This document shows, in pieces, positions 6,447-8,489 of a stretch of 8,489 bases of DNA. The notes beneath the pieces were generated by a model. It worked only from the letters and a program-made list of their open reading frames with translations. It was not told where the DNA came from and searched no databases. The translations under genes and the position numbers were made by a program. Source of the DNA: Litoreibacter sp. (GTDB taxonomy: Bacteria; Pseudomonadota; Alphaproteobacteria; Rhodobacterales; Rhodobacteraceae); NCBI GenBank assembly GCA_013042765.1, contig JABDPP010000283.1:1-8489 (forward strand), written 5' to 3'. Each line of letters begins with the position of its first letter. Position 1 is the stretch's first letter.

Positions 6447-6536
6447 GTTGTAATGATCAGCCCCACCCATGTCGGTTTCAGAACAGACGGGCCCGATTGC
6501 GGCCTACAGCGTAGCGAAAAACGCAAGGAGGATGGC

Positions 6537-7493
6537 ATGCGGGTCGGATTTATTGGGTTGGGAAATGTCGGTGGAAAGCTGGCGGGAAGCCTATTGCGAA
6601 ATGGCGCGGATATCATGGTGCGCGATCTCGAAGACGATCTGGTGGCGCAGTTCGTGGATCAGGGTGCCAAGGCTGCCAACAGCCCGAAGCAAGTAGCGCA
6701 GGCGTGCGACGCGGTGATCACCTGCCTGCCGCATCCGAGTATTTCCGCAGCCGTGGTGGAAGGAGATGACGGCCTTCTGGAAGCTTTGGGGCCGGGCAAA
6801 ATCTGGATGGAGATGTCGACCACGGACGAGGCGGAGGTCAAACGGCTGGCGGCCAAGGTCTTGGCCACGGGGGCGGCGGCGGTGGATTGCCCGGTCTCGG
6901 GCGGTTGCCACCGGGCTGCAACCGGCAATATCAGCATATTTGCGGGCTGCGACCGCGAAACCTTTGAGCGGATCCTGCCGCTTCTGACCATGATGGGTCG
7001 ACGGGTGCTGCATACGGGCGATTTGGGTTCTGCCAGCGTGTTGAAGGTTCTGACCAACTACCTCGCCACAGCGAACCTGATCACCTGCGCGGAGGCGTTA
7101 AGCGTCGCCAAGGCCTCGGGAATGGATCTGAACACCGCCTTTGAGGCGATCCGGATCTCGAGCGGCAACTCCTTTGTCCATGAGACCGAAAGCCAGGTCA
7201 TCCTGAACGGCTCGCGCGATATCTCGTTTACGATGGACCTCGTGCTGAAGGATATCGGGTTGTTTCAGGATGTGGCTGACCGGGCGGGTGTGCCGCTGGA
7301 GATGAACCCGCTGATGATCGAGATCTTCAAGGATGGGGTCGAACGCTTTGGCCCGCGTGAACTGTCGCCCAACATCATCAAGCGGATCGAAGAAGCAACA
7401 GGCCTTGATATCCGCGCGCCGGGCTTTCCCGCCGAGATGTCGGATGATGAGCCGGAGGAACCCGGCTACGAGGTCATTCCTGCGCGGGGATAG
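6537..7493 (+). CDS. NAD-binding beta-hydroxyacid dehydrogenase (3-hydroxyisobutyrate dehydrogenase-like)
   Basis: 318 residues. The N-terminal Rossmann fold opens with GFIGLGNVGG (4-13, GxGxxG); Asp30 at the end of the second strand favours NAD over NADP. The substrate-binding signature is DCPVSGG (117-123), followed by a variant CHRAATGNISIFAGC where the family usually has a small-residue segment and GG. The catalytic lysine is Lys170 with Asn174 in SVLKVLTNYL, and FTMDLVLKDIGL (231-242) is the conserved C-domain helix. Such enzymes oxidise 3-hydroxyisobutyrate, tartronate semialdehyde or related acids; the exact substrate is not fixed here. ATG at 6537 follows AAGGAGG (6525-6531) by five bases and gives the exact family N-terminus. 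The acidic tail (SDDEPEEPG, 302-310) is an extra. Confidence 0.93.
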   Translation: MRVGFIGLGNVGGKLAGSLLRNGADIMVRDLEDDLVAQFVDQGAKAANSPKQVAQACDAVITCLPHPSISAAVVEGDDGLLEALGPGKIWMEMSTTDEAEVKRLAAKVLATGAAAVDCPVSGGCHRAATGNISIFAGCDRETFERILPLLTMMGRRVLHTGDLGSASVLKVLTNYLATANLITCAEALSVAKASGMDLNTAFEAIRISSGNSFVHETESQVILNGSRDISFTMDLVLKDIGLFQDVADRAGVPLEMNPLMIEIFKDGVERFGPRELSPNIIKRIEEATGLDIRAPGFPAEMSDDEPEEPGYEVIPARG

Positions 7494-7570
7494 CCGGCAA
7501 TCGCGCTTTGGCTGGTCATGGCCGGCGGAACACGATAAGCGACGCTGGAACCACAAAAGCGAGCCGTATC

Positions 7571-8489
<919 letters not shown>

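Overview
The window looks like chromosomal DNA from a GC-rich alphaproteobacterium, most likely a member of the Rhodobacteraceae (Roseobacter group). The grounds are the high GC third positions, the style of the proteins, two very small lipoproteins, a near-consensus FNR/FnrL box beside cytochrome genes, and the mix of LepA, pirin, a hydroxyisobutyrate-dehydrogenase-like enzyme and glutamate dehydrogenase. This placement is inferred by reading; no search was run. No mobile element, tRNA, rRNA or CRISPR array was found.

Layout, left to right. lepA (64-1863, +) is complete. It converges on a 47-residue lipoprotein gene (1877-2020, -). Next comes about 1 kb with no credible gene (2021-3029). It holds the lipoprotein promoter, an AT-rich island with four to five DnaA-box-like sites on one face of the helix (2234-2301), a strongly G-skewed stretch, and a densely structured segment (2546-2951) ending in a near-perfect terminator (2953-2981). 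A 37-residue entericidin-type lipoprotein (3030-3143, -) and a small periplasmic cytochrome c (3318-3626, -) follow. A divergent cytochrome b561-type membrane protein (3776-4264, +) shares an intergenic region and an FNR-like box with the cytochrome c. Its 3' end overlaps a convergent alpha/beta hydrolase (4230-4985, -). A tail-anchored helical protein of unknown function (5067-5435, +) is divergent from the hydrolase and convergent with a pirin (5448-6359, -). Divergent from pirin, across an intergenic palindrome, is a beta-hydroxyacid dehydrogenase (6537-7493, +), then a two-TM membrane protein (7571-8071, +) whose 3' end overlaps the C-terminal part of a glutamate dehydrogenase gene (8050-8489, -, running off the window).

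The genes form short, mostly monocistronic units in alternating directions, not one pathway operon. The one likely functional pair is the divergent cytochrome c and cytochrome b561, plausibly sharing oxygen control. The least ordinary part is the 1-kb non-coding region: its DnaA-box cluster makes it a candidate replication-origin or DnaA-responsive site, and its structured right half may encode an undescribed RNA.
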